A DNA stretch of 64,000 bases from Chromobotia macracanthus (GCA_036877525.1 JAZGTH010000066.1:6732001-6796000), one strand, 5' to 3'; counted from the first letter of the stretch, positions 44,766-56,867 are shown. The notes: generated from the sequence alone by a model not told the origin. Translations and numbers: made by a program.

Positions 44766-47700
44766 GAGGACCGCTAGCATGTTATTTAATAATCAGAGGG
44801 AGGATGGAGTTTTATATGGGTTGTATGGGATCTGGCTTTGTCCTAGCAAGCTGCTCTGCAGAAACCTAATAGGGCCCTTTTCCTTTGACTCTTATGGAAA
44901 TGAAGTTGCTTTAGTCTGTCAGAGACTGACAGGTAAAGTGAATCTTGGGATTGAGACTGATGGAGAAATAGATAACAGGAGATCTACATCTTTGCTTAAG
45001 ATCAAACATACCAGATAAGTCTCTTGGTAAATGTATATGTGGATAAACAGACAGAGCCCCTACGCAGCTCAGGTGCATCATGGGAGCTGTCACAATACTA
45101 AACCCTCTAAGCATGCTTAAGCATCCCTATTAGTGGTGACACATATAAAGGCCTTTGTAAACAAGACTATCTGGCTTTTAGGTTTTCTACTGCCAAGGGG
45201 AATGTGAGCTTCACACTGAAGCTGTTTCAGAGCAGTTATGTAGTAAGCATAACTGGAACTGTGTATATATTGTATTCTGCTTGGGTATGAATACTGTGGG
45301 GAAAAATTCCACAAAGAGCAAAATCAATAAAATGAATGTATGCACATCAACAGCTCATTACAGCAAATTTAGTGATGAATTTAGTATAATCATATGGTAG
45401 GCCTGGGAATAAATTATAGGAATCCAGCAACAGCAGGATTGTATTAAGCTCAAAGAAATGTTTGATGGTAATAATGTTTTCATAGTTTGTCAAACTATTA
45501 ACTGACCTTACACATAGAGACAAATCCTTAATGCAAAACATTACCTATCTAAGATTATATATTTGTGGATTCATATGGCATTGCAGAAATGTATGATAAT
45601 GCTGTTCAAATGAAATGATTTAATTATAGGAGATAAAAACTTTACTTCCCTAAGGCTGCACAAACTCGCCACAACCCTGTCAACCACCATAAATGGTCAT
45701 CTTAGTGCGTGTCTTCAGACGAATGTTAATGCACCGTCTCATAGAACAGCCACAGGCACACGCACTCCACTCAGCTGCACACACACTGACACCCACTAAC
45801 ACAAAACACGGGACAACCGCAGTCATGTGTACCATCACTTTGGAATGTCATAGATGATATCTAGTCAGACGTTGGGGGTTCACAAATTAAAGTGTTGATG
45901 CTGTGGTGGAGGCCTCTTGACAGCCATTACGTTTTGTTTCATACCAACATCACGTGACTGGGAAGGTTTGATGCCCATGTGTGTTCGGAAGTCTCCCAGT
46001 CTTTTATCTTGGGCCATCTGCGTCAAGGAGTCACAGATGGTTTATATAACAAAGGCTTTTCCACTCATATCCTTGGCTGTCCAAAGCCACACATTAGAAG
46101 GGAAATAAGACTTATAGGGATTCTATGGAGGTTGAATATTAAAAGGCCTCGCATCTATGGAACTTAGCAGAGGGACGAGTCGGGGTGAGTCAGTTTTTTG
46201 CTATTAGTGATGATGAAACCAAATTGAGAGATTTTGATAAGAGACCAAGACTTGGTACAGTATATGGTGCACAGTACAGGAATGGAATTCCAAGACTTTG
46301 AACTGCTCTAATCTTATAAGCCTTAAGACCAGATACATTCTACACAAGTATGCAAAACAGATGTAAGAGGTAGGCCAATGAATTGCAATTGTGCTGTTCT
46401 GCTGTATGCACTTGTACATGTTTTTGTGTTACTATGGAAGGTATATAAACCTTATAATCAAGCCTTTCTAACAAGAAACATCACCAAAGGTCTGAACTGC
46501 GACCTGAAATTTTGAAGATTCATAGCCCAGGAGCTGTAGCTGGTTCAAGAGCTACCACCATTGTATCTTTCCAACCCATGAGGGTTGATCTTGATCAACC
46601 CAGGTGTCAGGAAGAGGTGTAAACCCTCTTCAATAAAATGTTTCCTACAGGTATAAATGTCAATGAATAGAGCCAAGTAGGTCCTTAATAGTCTGAGGAA
46701 GCTGTGAGAAAGAAAGTGAGGAATCAAAAACTCCTTGACCTTTCATGACCTGGCCAACCCACCTCAGGGCACTCCACACATGGGATCTTTATGAGGGCTT
46801 TTCCAAGGAAGAACCTGTTAGTACTCGTCATAAAAGCATCTAGCTTTCTTCAAATGCTTGCCTTCTACACTTAAGCCTGAGGTAAAAGTGAGAGTGAGGG
46901 GGGTGAAAAGCTTTAAGAAAGTGACCCGTGTGGCCACCACTCCCTTGTGTGTTATTAACCCTCCATTTTTACAATTTTACCCCTCCCTCTGTTGGTATTC
47001 CACTTTTCTGTCCTGTTTGTCCCTCTCCTTGTTTTTTTCTCTATCCTACCACCTGTTCCTCCTTTCCTCCACCTGTGACGCTGTAAAAACAACTATGTAA
47101 ACTTGTTTTTTTCCATCCCTTTTTCTTTCAGCTGGCACACAGCTGGAGCATCTCCAGTCACATCTTCATGTCATTAATGTCCTTAACACATTCCAGAGAC
47201 CAGATCTTTTCCAACTATTGGCTGGCAAATGTTGTCAGCACACAAAGTGGTCTTCATTAAGTGGCAGCTTAAAAATCCTCTTAAGAGTTTCATTCAGATT
47301 ATAGGATGTTTTTAGCTTATTGAAGACATTTGTTTGCTTAAATCTGGTTTTGTTTCTTGTTAATCACATTGATCACCCAAACACAACAGACAGAAACAAC
47401 AGAGACTTGTGGAAGCAGAATTAAAGGTAGATAGACAGATGACAGACAGATGGGAAAGCACTGGGAGAGAGGTACATAAGGTGAGAGTTTATAGAATAAG
47501 CAGTTCTGGCTTTAAATCTTTCCCGCAAAATCACTGGCGCTGATGTATGAAGCATGCTGCACCAACACTCCAAATGTATCATGCAAGTCATAGACAGATG
47601 AATCACTTCAGCCAAGAACCTGTATTTATGAATGAGTGATTGTGTACTAGTGTGTATGGCTGGTAAAATGTGTACCTGTTCATGCAAGTCTCTCCAAAAC

Positions 47701-48488
47701 CCTCTGATCTTTAAATGTTAGATCTCCATATACGTTAACCTCACATCGTCAGATTTTGACAAATGGCATCAAAACTGGTCCACATTGCAGCTTATTTATA
47801 TTAAGAGAATGCCTTACCAAAAGTACAAAGGGTATCTAAAACAAAACCTAAATCCAGCCACTAGGTAACTTGATGTAAACAACATTTCCCAGCTTTAAGG
47901 AAAGTCTTTCCACCCAGACTCTTGGAAATTGCATCAAATCAACCAATAAAATTGGAACCTGTAATTTTGCAAAAGCTCCTGCAATTTTTGTGTGCAATAT
48001 GCACTAGATGGCATGTGAACAGTCCGGAGGTGCTGCCTGAGGCAGTCATCCACATATTTATGTTTATTTGTTTATTCTTCTGTGGCTAAACATTCCCATG
48101 CTTTTCTTAATATAAGCTAACTAGTGGTGCTGGCTAAGGCAAGCTTTAGGGTTTGCGTTAAATGCATGTAACTTGTCCTACAATATTTACTGTATGTCAC
48201 AGATATAAACTGTACCACAGACTGTACCTCAAAATGCTGTAGTATCTCATTTCTAAGTGATCAGATCACATTAGGACACACTAGCATTGTGGCAGTGAGT
48301 TCTGCACTTGCAGGTAACACACATATTTTCTTCTAAAAAAGTTGACTATCTAAACTGAATAAAACCATAAATTACCGCATCTGTCTTTCGTAGATAAAAT
48401 GGGAGATGTTTAGATTCTTTATGAACCACTTTTTTGTTTGGATGTTCCAACTAGCTGGTTGATAAAGCTTTGCTATTCTCAGGGGACA

Positions 48489-48490
<2 letters not shown>
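44766..48490. other. Non-coding sequence, no gene seen
   Basis: No coding frame of recognisable type. Pyrimidine-rich stretch at 46960-47075 (TCCCTCTCC-type). No recognised repeat. Confidence 0.4.

Positions 48491-48519
<29 letters not shown>
48491..48519. repeat. (AC)n microsatellite
   Basis: More than fourteen perfect AC units. Confidence 0.97.
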
Positions 48520-48521
<2 letters not shown>

Positions 48522-49809
48522 TCCTGCTTCCTCTCATTGACTGTTTGGATGTTTATGAATGAGAACTGCTCTAGGGTGTGTACAGGATTTGGCAAAATGG
48601 CTATGTGGTGCACATTTGTCTCACGCCAGAGTTTACACACCCTCATAAACAAAAGTGAGCAGGCGGAAGTATTCAACATAGATGTGCTTGGCTTTTTTTT
48701 TTTACCAGCTGACTGTGCCACTATGCCAAATGTTATCTTTAGCCCTGCTGATGCCAGTGTGTGTGTACCGTAGATGCTGATGAGGGGTTACAAGCCAAGA
48801 TGAAGAGAGACAGAAAAAGCAACAAATGTGCAGTTTCTCATTGTCACAACCAACTGAAACACAATCAACTATGAATCAGCAAAAGCAACATCAAGAAGAC
48901 CACATACATAGTATTTGGACATGCTTCATTTGCTACTGACAAACAATATCAACAAATGTGGAATTATAGAATATTGTAGAGACAGAAATATGGGCTACTT
49001 TTCTGCATCCAAAATTGATGACATAGCACATTTTAATTCTCATAATTGAAAATATTGTCGAAGTAGTGGTTGTGCTCGGATACAGTGAACACACTGCAAC
49101 ATGAGTTTGAGTCTGGGTCATGTCATGTCATGTCCTGACCTCTCTGTTCCTTCTACAAACTTCCTGTCCTTAATATGTATAAATAAACAACAAAAACGGT
49201 ACAACACTCATGGCAGAATGACCTTAAATAAAATATGAAAGTTTCATTTGCTTTTTCTGATATTACATTTTGCTTTTGTGGAGGCAGTGTAAACTGCTGA
49301 GTCAGAAGTAAATAAGATTTCAAAGACTGACTATAATTTAGTTTCTACAGATTTGTAGATGTTTCAAAGTCACTTTTCCTCTAACTGATCAGCTAAATAC
49401 CATTTTTAAACCGTTTGCCATCTCCAACTCATCAATCTGGTACATTAAAGTTTATGCCCAGTAACATTTCCCACGGATTACTCCTGAATCAGCCATTTGA
49501 ACCATTGATGGTTATTTTGACCCGGCAAACATGCGTATTTGAGGCACAAACACTGCAGCGTCTGGACACACCCATGGGGAATGTGACATCAGGGCCTGAC
49601 TGTAGCATCTGGGCTCTAAGCAGCATTGACAGGTTAAAGTGCCACAGTGGTTTCCCCAGACATCGAAGAACTACCCTGATGACAAAGACACGGGCAGATG
49701 CAGGTCACTTTGTGAAACAGAATCTACCTGCAGGACAGTGAATGGTTCCTTTGCAAGTGGGACGTGAAAAAATGCATAAGCCCAAACCTATCTATTATAG
49801 TGTTGTCAG
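48520..49809. other. Non-coding sequence, no gene seen
   Basis: Ordinary AT-rich sequence. A 108-codon plus-strand open stretch (49415-49741) has no recognisable similarity. Confidence 0.4.
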
Positions 49810-50102
49810 AAAATAACACTCTCTAAAAGTCCTCTCAAAGGTCTCTCAAAGTTATCAAAAAATGTTCCTGCTGTAACATTAGTAAAACCTTTTTTGTTAT
49901 ATACCATATATATCAACAATGTTAGTCTTAAGCTGGTAATGTAACATTATAGAAATAGTTTGAATAACAATCTTTTAGCCATACCATAACTAAAAAATCT
50001 GGATGTTTTGAATGTTCCTACAACTTTCAAAACACATTTTTTGTTACTAATGGAAACGTTACAGAAGCATTCCAACAACCTAAAATTGTTAGCTGGGAAT
50101 GA
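49810..50102. repeat. Possible dispersed repeat ending in TTAGCTGGGAA
   Basis: Contains recurring gttcct-c-acaa-tt and aa-gttac motifs (tgttcctgctgtaacatta; atgttcctacaactttcaaa; ggaaacgttacagaagcatt) and closes with aacctaaaattgttagctgggaa. This recalls AACGTT-rich repeats of cyprinids that end in TTAGCTGGGAA. Class and borders uncertain. Confidence 0.4.
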
Positions 50103-50599
50103 GCCATCAGCATAGGTGTCTGCTGTCTAAGGCGACATTCTAATCAAATTGGAACATCAATTGTCTTTTAATTAATAATAAATGTTTTATTATATATTAA
50201 ATGTGTCACACTGCATTCTGAGATTACCTCATCTATAAAGAATGTGATGCTGCCTTAGATTTTGGTATTGGAGACAATTCGAGGTTAAATAAGTACAAAG
50301 GAGGTAGCACAGAATGTGTCAGATTGATTCAGACTAAATATAAATGTACATGAATGCAGTTTAACAAACAAGAGTTCTCTCATTTAAAGGAATGTGCAAA
50401 CAAATCATTGAATATTGAATTAACTCTGTACAAACACACACACACACCTAAGCAAACTATTCTGCATTCCTCTGTGGTGTGAGGTGTTAGGTTTAGTGTG
50501 AGACTTTAGGATAGTTAAGAAGTAACATAAGACATTGTGGGAAAGCATATGATGCATTTGAATATACTAAAAGTGACAGTACCATCTGAAGTAACCTAA

Positions 50600-50715
50600 G
50601 GTTAAGTGTCTTGCTCAAGGGCAAAATGCTTAATGTTCTTGAATTTGCCCCTTGTGGGTTCTGAACTTACAACCTTTAGTTACTGGCCCAGATTTTTAAC
50701 CATTATGCCACATAT
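50600..50715 (-). mobile_element. tRNA-derived repeat, degenerate (copy 1)
   Basis: Plus-strand reading: aagtgtcttgctcaagggca, later ttctgaacttacaacctttag, ttactggcccag and ttaaccattatgccac. This is the reverse form of a fish tRNA-SINE in which the B box lies at GGTTCGAA and the terminal TGGC-TA-TGGTTAA A box lies at the right. A related copy is at 51680-51752. Confidence 0.65.
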
Positions 50716-50775
50716 CAATTTCAGCCAATCAGGTCAGCTCATCAAGCATTTCCACAGGAGAAAGAAAAACCCTGG
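50645..50775 (+). repeat. Dispersed local repeat, copy 1 (SINE part plus unique flank)
   Basis: Similarity to 51684-51816 extends past the tRNA-like part into the flank: tatcaatttcagccaatcag, then catttccacaggagaaagaa. Shared non-SINE flanking sequence implies that a segment, not just a SINE, was duplicated, or that the repeat unit is larger than a SINE. Confidence 0.7.
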
Positions 50776-51679
50776 ATATATTTTCCCCCAGGAAAGACAA
50801 GAGTCCCAGTCCACTAAAGAGCTCATGGTGGTTTTCTCCTTTAAATAGAGCATGACATCAGCATTGGGCAGGTCAGCTGTCTGCCTGAGCAAAACAAATG
50901 TGTCTAAACAATGCCACATCTGGAGATGGAGAAGGGTGATTGAGAGAGAAAAAGAGCAGAGAGCAAAAGTCAGAATAAGAGTGAAGAAAGAGTATGGAAA
51001 AGAAAAACAGGGGGAGGGAGATAGAGTAAAGGAGGAATGTGGCGGAAGAGAGTGGAAATGAAAAAAGTGGAAGCAGCCAGCTGTTTTGGACAAGTGCCAA
51101 AGTGTCTGGGGATGTGCGACGCTCTAATTTACGGGAGATTCCCTCAAATGGGCCTTTCTGAACGCTCAGCCATCTGCCTGAGAGAGAAAGAGAGAGATAG
51201 AGACCCTTTTCTACCTCACTTTCTCAGTCACACTTACAAAAAATACCTCAAGCCAGCCCGACAATTTGATGTTTGATGTCCCACTATCCCAGTACTTACT
51301 ACAAAACGGACGAAACTACACCCAGTCTGTTACACTTCATTTACCTTTCTGTCCTTTCATTTAGTCTGAATCTTATCAACAAGCCACTATTTTCTGCTGG
51401 TGCAGTCTGAAAACTTAAAAATTAAATTTACACAGTGAAAAACTCGCCGTCCAAGGTTAAAGAGCCTACCCCCAATTATATGATACCCTCATCCCTACAT
51501 ATGGCTTGGGTCCTTTCTTCAGTGTAAATCAATAGGGTGTTCTCACCAGTTTCTGAGCCCCTAGAAAGTAATTCCAGTCACCTCATTAAGTCACACGATT
51601 TGAAGCATCTACACCTCAAAGTTTAATACTTTTAAACAACTTTAGAGTTAAGGATTTGTTCCAATTCCTTACCCTAAAT
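50776..51679. other. Purine-rich non-coding stretch
   Basis: 50920-51075 is an imperfect AG-rich tract (gagagagaaaaagagcagag type). Open frames on either strand there are low-complexity artefacts. Nothing else recognised. Confidence 0.5.
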
Positions 51680-51752
51680 ATGAGTATTTCTTATGAGATT
51701 TGAACCTACAAACTTTTGGTTACCAGCCCAGATATTTAATCATTACACCCCA
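51680..51752 (-). mobile_element. tRNA-derived repeat, degenerate (copy 2)
   Basis: Plus strand reads gagatttgaacctacaaac, ttttggttaccagcccag and ttaatcattacaccccat. It is the counterpart of the copy at 50600-50715, with the A and B box regions still recognisable when reverse complemented. Confidence 0.65.
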
Positions 51753-51816
51753 TATCCATTTCAGCCAATCAGATCTGCTCACCAACCATTTCCACAGGCC
51801 TTGGAGAAAGAAAAAC
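51684..51816 (+). repeat. Dispersed local repeat, copy 2
   Basis: Partner of 50645-50775, same orientation, about 1.04 kb away. Its flank reads tatccatttcagccaatcag, then catttccacaggccttggagaaagaaaaa, with a six-base insertion relative to copy 1. Confidence 0.7.
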
Positions 51817-52540
51817 ATTGAATACTCTTTAACCACTAGACTACAGTACTCCTTCATCATGGTCTAAGATGTGTGTTATACTCTATGCCAGAAACTGTCA
51901 TGCCCAATCAGAATGGATTAGAAAATGTATCATCTTAATCAGCAGGGCTTTTGCATTGACTCACCGCTGACTCAGTGCAAGCCAGAGGTTGGCAGACACT
52001 GCCATTATATTCCTGATATCAGTTTGACATTGTGCAGTTGGGTCTGAAGTCTCAATACAGTCTGAATACAGAGGAAGACAATAAAATGGTCTGGGGTGAT
52101 GGTACCTGTCTCACTGAAGGCACAGACGGATGGAAAGAAATAGATGGAAAGAAACAGACAGAGTGAGTCAGTGAGTGAAAGAAATAACAGAGTGCAAGTT
52201 CTGAAATTGAGGGATTTCCCTGATTGTACCTGATGTGTTTTACATTACACTTGTAAATGTGAGTAGGAAGTGTGTGGGCCTGTGTGGGTGCATTCATATC
52301 TGAATTTATGTCTGGAAAAGAGTTGGGTGTCCACTCAGAGTAAGCTAACACAAGCAACCAGTGGCTCTGTTGTACTAGAGATAAAATGGGTTTAAAATCT
52401 TACAGACTTACTCTGAAAGAGGGACATGAGGCATATCTAATAAGGACTAAAATATTATATAAACGTGAGGGTGGGCTATTTTGAAATGGGTCAAGTAGAA
52501 ACACCCTGGTACAAAATTAAAAACAAAAACATTCAAAATT

Positions 52541-52590
52541 TCTTAGCAACCACATAGCAATGTCTGTCAACCACCCACAGCACTGTCACA
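52541..52590 (-). repeat. TTGCTA-rich dispersed repeat fragment, inverted copy
   Basis: Reverse complement reads GGGTGGTTGACAGACATTGC and TATGTGGTTGCTAAG, the same family as 43913-43965 (GTTGCTATG-GGTTGCTAAGG). Confidence 0.5.
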
Positions 52591-53260
52591 TCGTTCAGCT
52601 CTCTCCAGGCATATTGTATTAGTAACTCAGGCACACTTTTGTGTGTGAACTAAAGGCAGATATCTTTGTGCATTATGCATGCTTTCTTTATGCATGTGCC
52701 TATAATTGCTGGTAAGTGTTGTTCTAAATGATCTGCAAATACACCAGGAATCTTAACCAGGTGTAATTGGACGAAACTAAGCAGTGCCTCAATTCTTCAC
52801 ACTTTCACACACAAAAACACACACAATCCCAGCAAGGGGCCAAATCCCTAAACCATGATTTCACCATGTGCACACTTTTCTAAACATACTTCTCTGATTA
52901 CAATGCCCTATTAAACAATTGGAAAGCAGAGGCTTACAAAGCCTTTCCACAATATATTCATATTTAACACATTGCAACACAATCAACTACAAATAGGCAA
53001 AATCAACTATAAAACAACTGAATTTAGATCTTCTCACCAGGTATTTAGGAATCAGAGGGTACTTACCCATATGATATTTATTCCTGTATGACCCTTCACT
53101 AGAAATATCACTGTATCTTTGATATGTTTGTCCTTAATCAATGTTATGTCAGGCAATTCAAAAGAAAAGAACAAAAGTTTTGTGTGTTTTGCTTTTAGTG
53201 CACTTTTAAGTAGTTACTAGTGGTCCAAGTAAAAAGAATTCACCCCAAAGTCTTTATGAT
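52591..53260. other. Non-coding sequence, no gene seen
   Basis: AT-rich with scattered CA-rich stretches. A good minus-strand donor match (ATGG/GTAAGT) occurs at about 53060-53068 without exon context. Confidence 0.4.
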
Positions 53261-53307
53261 ATAGTATAGTATAGTATAGTATAGTATAGTTTATGGTATA
53301 GTATAGT
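53261..53307. repeat. (ATAGT)n pentanucleotide microsatellite
   Basis: Six perfect ATAGT units (53261-53290), then ttatgg and two more imperfect units. Confidence 0.95.
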
Positions 53308-54750
53308 CTCTGGATATGGGCTTTATTTTATTTATTACTGTAGTTGTGATGTTTGCCAGAAAACAATTCCGCTACAATTTCTTTGGAAGGTTTGCTAAAC
53401 ACACTAAATCAAGACCAGTTTTATAAGGCTCGCCACTTGAGTTAATAGAGGATAAAATACTATTAGAGCCTAATGTTCTCCAAAAGCTAATAGGGAGCAC
53501 ACTATTTTTATTTGTTTTAAAGGAATGATGCATTGGTAACTGCTGGTCTACTATGCAGTAAAAGTTGAGAGCTGGGCTGCTGATTCTATTACGCACGAGT
53601 TTGTATGTGCCTGAGTGTGTTTGTATGTGTTTGCAAGTGCACACATGTGATGGCTTCAGGAATCCCCACAGGAACAGGTTAGAGTTACACACCATCAGGC
53701 AGTGGTCAAAAGGTCATTCTGGATTGTTACGAACTCCCTCAACTGCAGATCCCTGGTAACAGTGTTAACAAGGAATGTGTGAAACAAACAGTGATATGCA
53801 TAAGAGAGAGAACAGTGGATACTGTTGTACACTGGGTCCCCCCAGACTGTTGTTGTGTTTGGGACGGCACTCTATATAGAGCTCCACAAAACAGAGCTGG
53901 GGTGGTAAAACTCAAACGTCAAACAAAGGACCACTGTTGGATGCAGCCCAAGAGACTGCTTGGCATTTTGCAGTTAAGATACTGCAAATCCTATATAAGC
54001 CTATGGAAGACGCTGGCCCGTGTCTGGACAGGCTGTATTTTGCTTTGGGAGATTCAGCATTGCAGTGGCCTGGTCTTAGGGGCCACTGGGAATTCGTCAG
54101 AGACTGGTGATGGTGTGGACGGTTGGAGTGATTCCAGAAAGACTTCACAAAGGTTTTTACTGGTATCTTGTGGGGCTTAGTAACTAGAAACCACTTCCCC
54201 TTACTTTATGTCCAGGACAGGAAGTCCTTTACCTAGCAAAGACAGATTATTCAGACTACCGTGAGATGCTCTCAGCTGCTGTCAGTAAGCCATTTAGACA
54301 GACGACATTCAGGCAGGAAGCGCAAGCCCTGGATGATGCTTTCATGCTTTACAATTATAATCCTCTGGTGTATGTCCCTGTGCCCTACTGTCCCAGAGCA
54401 TATTTCCTTGCATCTCTCTGTCCCAGTGTGCCTGTGTCCCTCTGTTACTACAGTATGTCATGCATCCCCTTGCTCTTGCCCCTGTGTCCGTCTGTCCCTC
54501 TAGCTGAACTACCAAAACATTACTTCAAACTTCACTATGAAAACTCACTGTCTCCCCACCTACGCTGCCAGCTCTGGAAAGTTCATTTGTGACAGTAGGT
54601 CCGTCTCCTTCTCTCCGCACGTGTTTTTTCAATTAGCCGAGGCTCCTGTATACTATTCAGGAGAACATTTGGGAAACCGTAATTCTCATGGCCCCGCACA
54701 AAAACTAATGGAAACTCACTTAAGATTTTTCCGGGGGAGGTTTAAAAAGA
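53308..54750. other. Non-coding sequence, no gene seen
   Basis: A 133-codon plus-strand frame (53779-54180) and a T/C-rich stretch with repeated tgtccc/tctgtccc (54370-54500) occur. Neither resembles a known protein. The region is less AT-rich than average. Confidence 0.4.
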
Positions 54751-54754
54751 GGCC

Positions 54755-54784
54755 GAGAGGGGAGGGGGGGTTGGGGGGGGGGTT
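54755..54784 (+). repeat. Poly-G tract with G-quadruplex potential
   Basis: Runs of 4, 7 and 10 G separated by single A and TT spacers, on the plus strand. The long runs can be divided into four or more GGG tracts with short loops, satisfying the usual G-quadruplex pattern. Close to a (GGAT)n stretch at 54806-54832. Confidence 0.85.
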
Positions 54785-54805
54785 GCTGAAGGGATGATGG
54801 AGAGA

Positions 54806-54832
54806 CGGATGGATGGATGGATTGATTGATGG
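54806..54832. repeat. (GGAT)n / (TGAT)n microsatellite
   Basis: Four GGAT units, then ATTGATTGATGG. Confidence 0.9.
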
Positions 54833-55151
54833 ACATTTCCGTGATGGGTAAGAAGTTCTAAAGCAAAAAGAAGGCAAAGCAGAGGAAGAGGTAGTGAGAT
54901 ACTCAGACTAGAGGTGAGTGGGGGGTGAACGGGTCCACGGATGGAGAGATTTCCATTAGAATGCGGATGAAAGCTGGCTGGTCCGGATCTGGAGCAGGCC
55001 GCAGGAAGAAGGGGACATATCCAGAGGACTCAGATCAAAAGACTAGGGTGACTGAGAGACATATGACGGACTGTCCCCTCCCTTCCATCCCTGGGTCTCT
55101 ATTTACACAGATGAGTTTGAAGAGCTTTCAGCAAGACTCAGCACAGCAAAT

Positions 55152-55266
55152 AAACACACACACACACTAATGCACACCCTCCTATAAACATGCTAATGCA
55201 AATTCATTTACTCACACACATACACCAGTGTACCAGCACTAACAAATGTTTATACACACACACACA
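55152..55266. repeat. CA-rich imperfect repeat
   Basis: acacacacacacac, then irregular CA-rich units (cactcacacacatacacc), then tacacacacacacag. It looks like an old, eroded (CA)n array. Confidence 0.7.
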
Positions 55267-55761
55267 GAAAGTGACACACTAATACAAACTCCATATTTTG
55301 ACTTACATATCATGTATACCAAAAGTACACACATACATACAGTACATAGCTACCAGGAATATACAGTTATATTAACACATAGCACAGCACTTATATTAAT
55401 ATAAATATAGCTGAAATGTCCCAAACTAACATTTGTGTACAGTTTCACACACTTCACATACTTCTCCCTCACTACTGTAAATGCTTTCAATACAATAAAC
55501 CTCAGCAATGATATGTGTAAATCATTTTCTACTTCTGCCTGTCACACAAATTGAATCATTTAGAATCATAAACAAAGACAAAGTCCCATGTCTGTTCCTA
55601 CTTTAAAGACTTTGCCATAACCCAGACAATCTGACAATCTTAAAAAAAGAGAAGTGTTTATAAGACTGTCTAAATGTGTATATTTTGAGTAAACGTGTGT
55701 ATTAATGTGTGTGTGTGTTAAGTGTCAGCGAGTTAGTGTGTGAAGACACAGACCCCCCACG

Positions 55762-55796
55762 CTGACAGACAGACAGTCAGACAGCCAGACAGACAA
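55762..55796. repeat. (GACA)n imperfect microsatellite
   Basis: gacagacagacagtcagaca, then gccagacagacaaa. Confidence 0.9.
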
Positions 55797-55854
55797 ATAC
55801 CTACTTTCTAAAACAGCGTAACATTGGCATTACAGTGACAGCAGTGGCTCTTAC

Positions 55855-55936
55855 CTACATGCTTGTGAAGTCTGGAGAACTGAGAGGTTCATATCTGCCG
55901 CTGCAGTTCCTGTGCTGCACGTTTAGACCGAGCACT
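55855..55936 (-). other. Candidate 5' non-coding exon (of znf469?)
   Basis: On the minus strand a long pyrimidine tract ends in TCTCTCTCCTTGCAAG, and about 80 bases later a strong donor reads GCATGTAG/GTAAGAG. The segment is GC-richer than its surroundings. It contains only tiny frames (for example ATG-TAG at the donor), so it would be untranslated. Alternatively the first exon starts within or beyond the CT tract. If spliced to 25755 the intron would be about 30 kb. The pyrimidine tract is also a microsatellite, so the acceptor may be accidental. Confidence 0.25.
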
Positions 55937-55943
55937 CTTGCAA

Positions 55944-55997
55944 GGAGAGAGAGAGATAGAGAGAGAGAGGGGGAGAGAAAGAGAGAGAAAGAGAGAG
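55944..55997. repeat. (GA)n imperfect microsatellite
   Basis: gagagagagatagagagaga, then gggggagagaaagagagaga. The minus-strand reading is the pyrimidine tract discussed with the candidate exon. Confidence 0.95.
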
Positions 55998-56128
55998 TGC
56001 AGTGGAGCAGTGCAGCCCCCAGTCTTGGCACTCCAGATCTACGTTCTGAGGATGAAAAGAGAAGTCTTCATTACCATCTGGAGACCACGCCTCCACCTCT
56101 ACCCCTAAACCTCCCCCCCACCTTGCTT

Positions 56129-56152
56129 CTCTCTCTCTCTCTCTCTCTCTCT
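56129..56152. repeat. (CT)n microsatellite
   Basis: Twelve perfect CT units followed by CCCCCAG. On the plus strand this mimics a splice acceptor, but no plus-strand gene is evident. Opposite in strand sense to the GA tract 130 bases to its left, so transcripts could fold the two together. Confidence 0.95.
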
Positions 56153-56680
56153 CCCCCAGCCAGTAGCCTGACTCAAAAGTTTGTCCCAGCCAAGAGAAGG
56201 CCAGAGATCTGCCAAAGCAAACCTTCAACCACAACCAACTGCCAGTACAGTGAAAAGGAGAGAAGGCTAAGACAGATCTAGTCGAAAGGAGCAAAATAAA
56301 GGGGGCAGACGCACTTTTGATCAGTGTTGTTGAACTCATTTTAATTAAGGCTTGCTGTAGGAAACAGCACATCAAACAAACTGTTGGTTTATGGGAAGGC
56401 ACAGGCTCACAGCACATACACATTTGCTGGTGTGCCAACATCCTTTCCCACGTAGCTAAATAGTTGAAAAAAAGGAGGATATTTTGCATTACTTGTGAGT
56501 CAACCTCGAATTTCTCCACTCCCTCCTGTCATCAGTGCCTCACTTTCTGCTGTTGCCAAACGAATGTTATCCATGGCAGTCAAGAAAATCACTCTTTTTA
56601 GGAGAGCTGCATGCTGTCTGTAATTATAAGTGGGGTTGGGCATGAAGTCTGCCTACAGTCCCGGCTCTCGATGCCACAAG

Positions 56681-56705
56681 ACACACACACACACACACAC
56701 ACACA
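56681..56705. repeat. (AC)n microsatellite
   Basis: Twelve AC units. Confidence 0.96.
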
Positions 56706-56778
56706 AGCCCTAATACAAGCTCAAGCCAAACCAGGGCAGCGTGCTGCTACCCTCCAAGGCACAGCATGACAGTTAAGC

Positions 56779-56779
<1 letters not shown>

Positions 56780-56867
<88 letters not shown>
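56780..56867. repeat. (AT)n microsatellite, two blocks
   Basis: About 20 and 21 AT units separated by a short AAATTATAT interruption. Self-complementary and able to form a cruciform; likely length-variable. Confidence 0.97.

Noticed and set aside
50734..51093. 119-codon minus-strand frame with Phe/Ser/Leu-rich, membrane-like stretch
   Set aside because: Reflects the purine-rich tract at 50920-51075 read on the opposite strand.
53779..54180. 133-codon plus-strand frame
   Set aside because: Starts and stops without gene context; peptide shows no domain or repeat pattern.
56153..56165. Plus-strand splice acceptor after (CT)n
   Set aside because: The pyrimidine tract is a microsatellite and no plus-strand coding or donor structure follows.
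55923..56519. 198-codon minus-strand frame and the overlapping 148-codon plus-strand frame
   Set aside because: Both are kept open by GA/CT simple repeats that encode RE/SL/LS runs, a common artefact of microsatellites.
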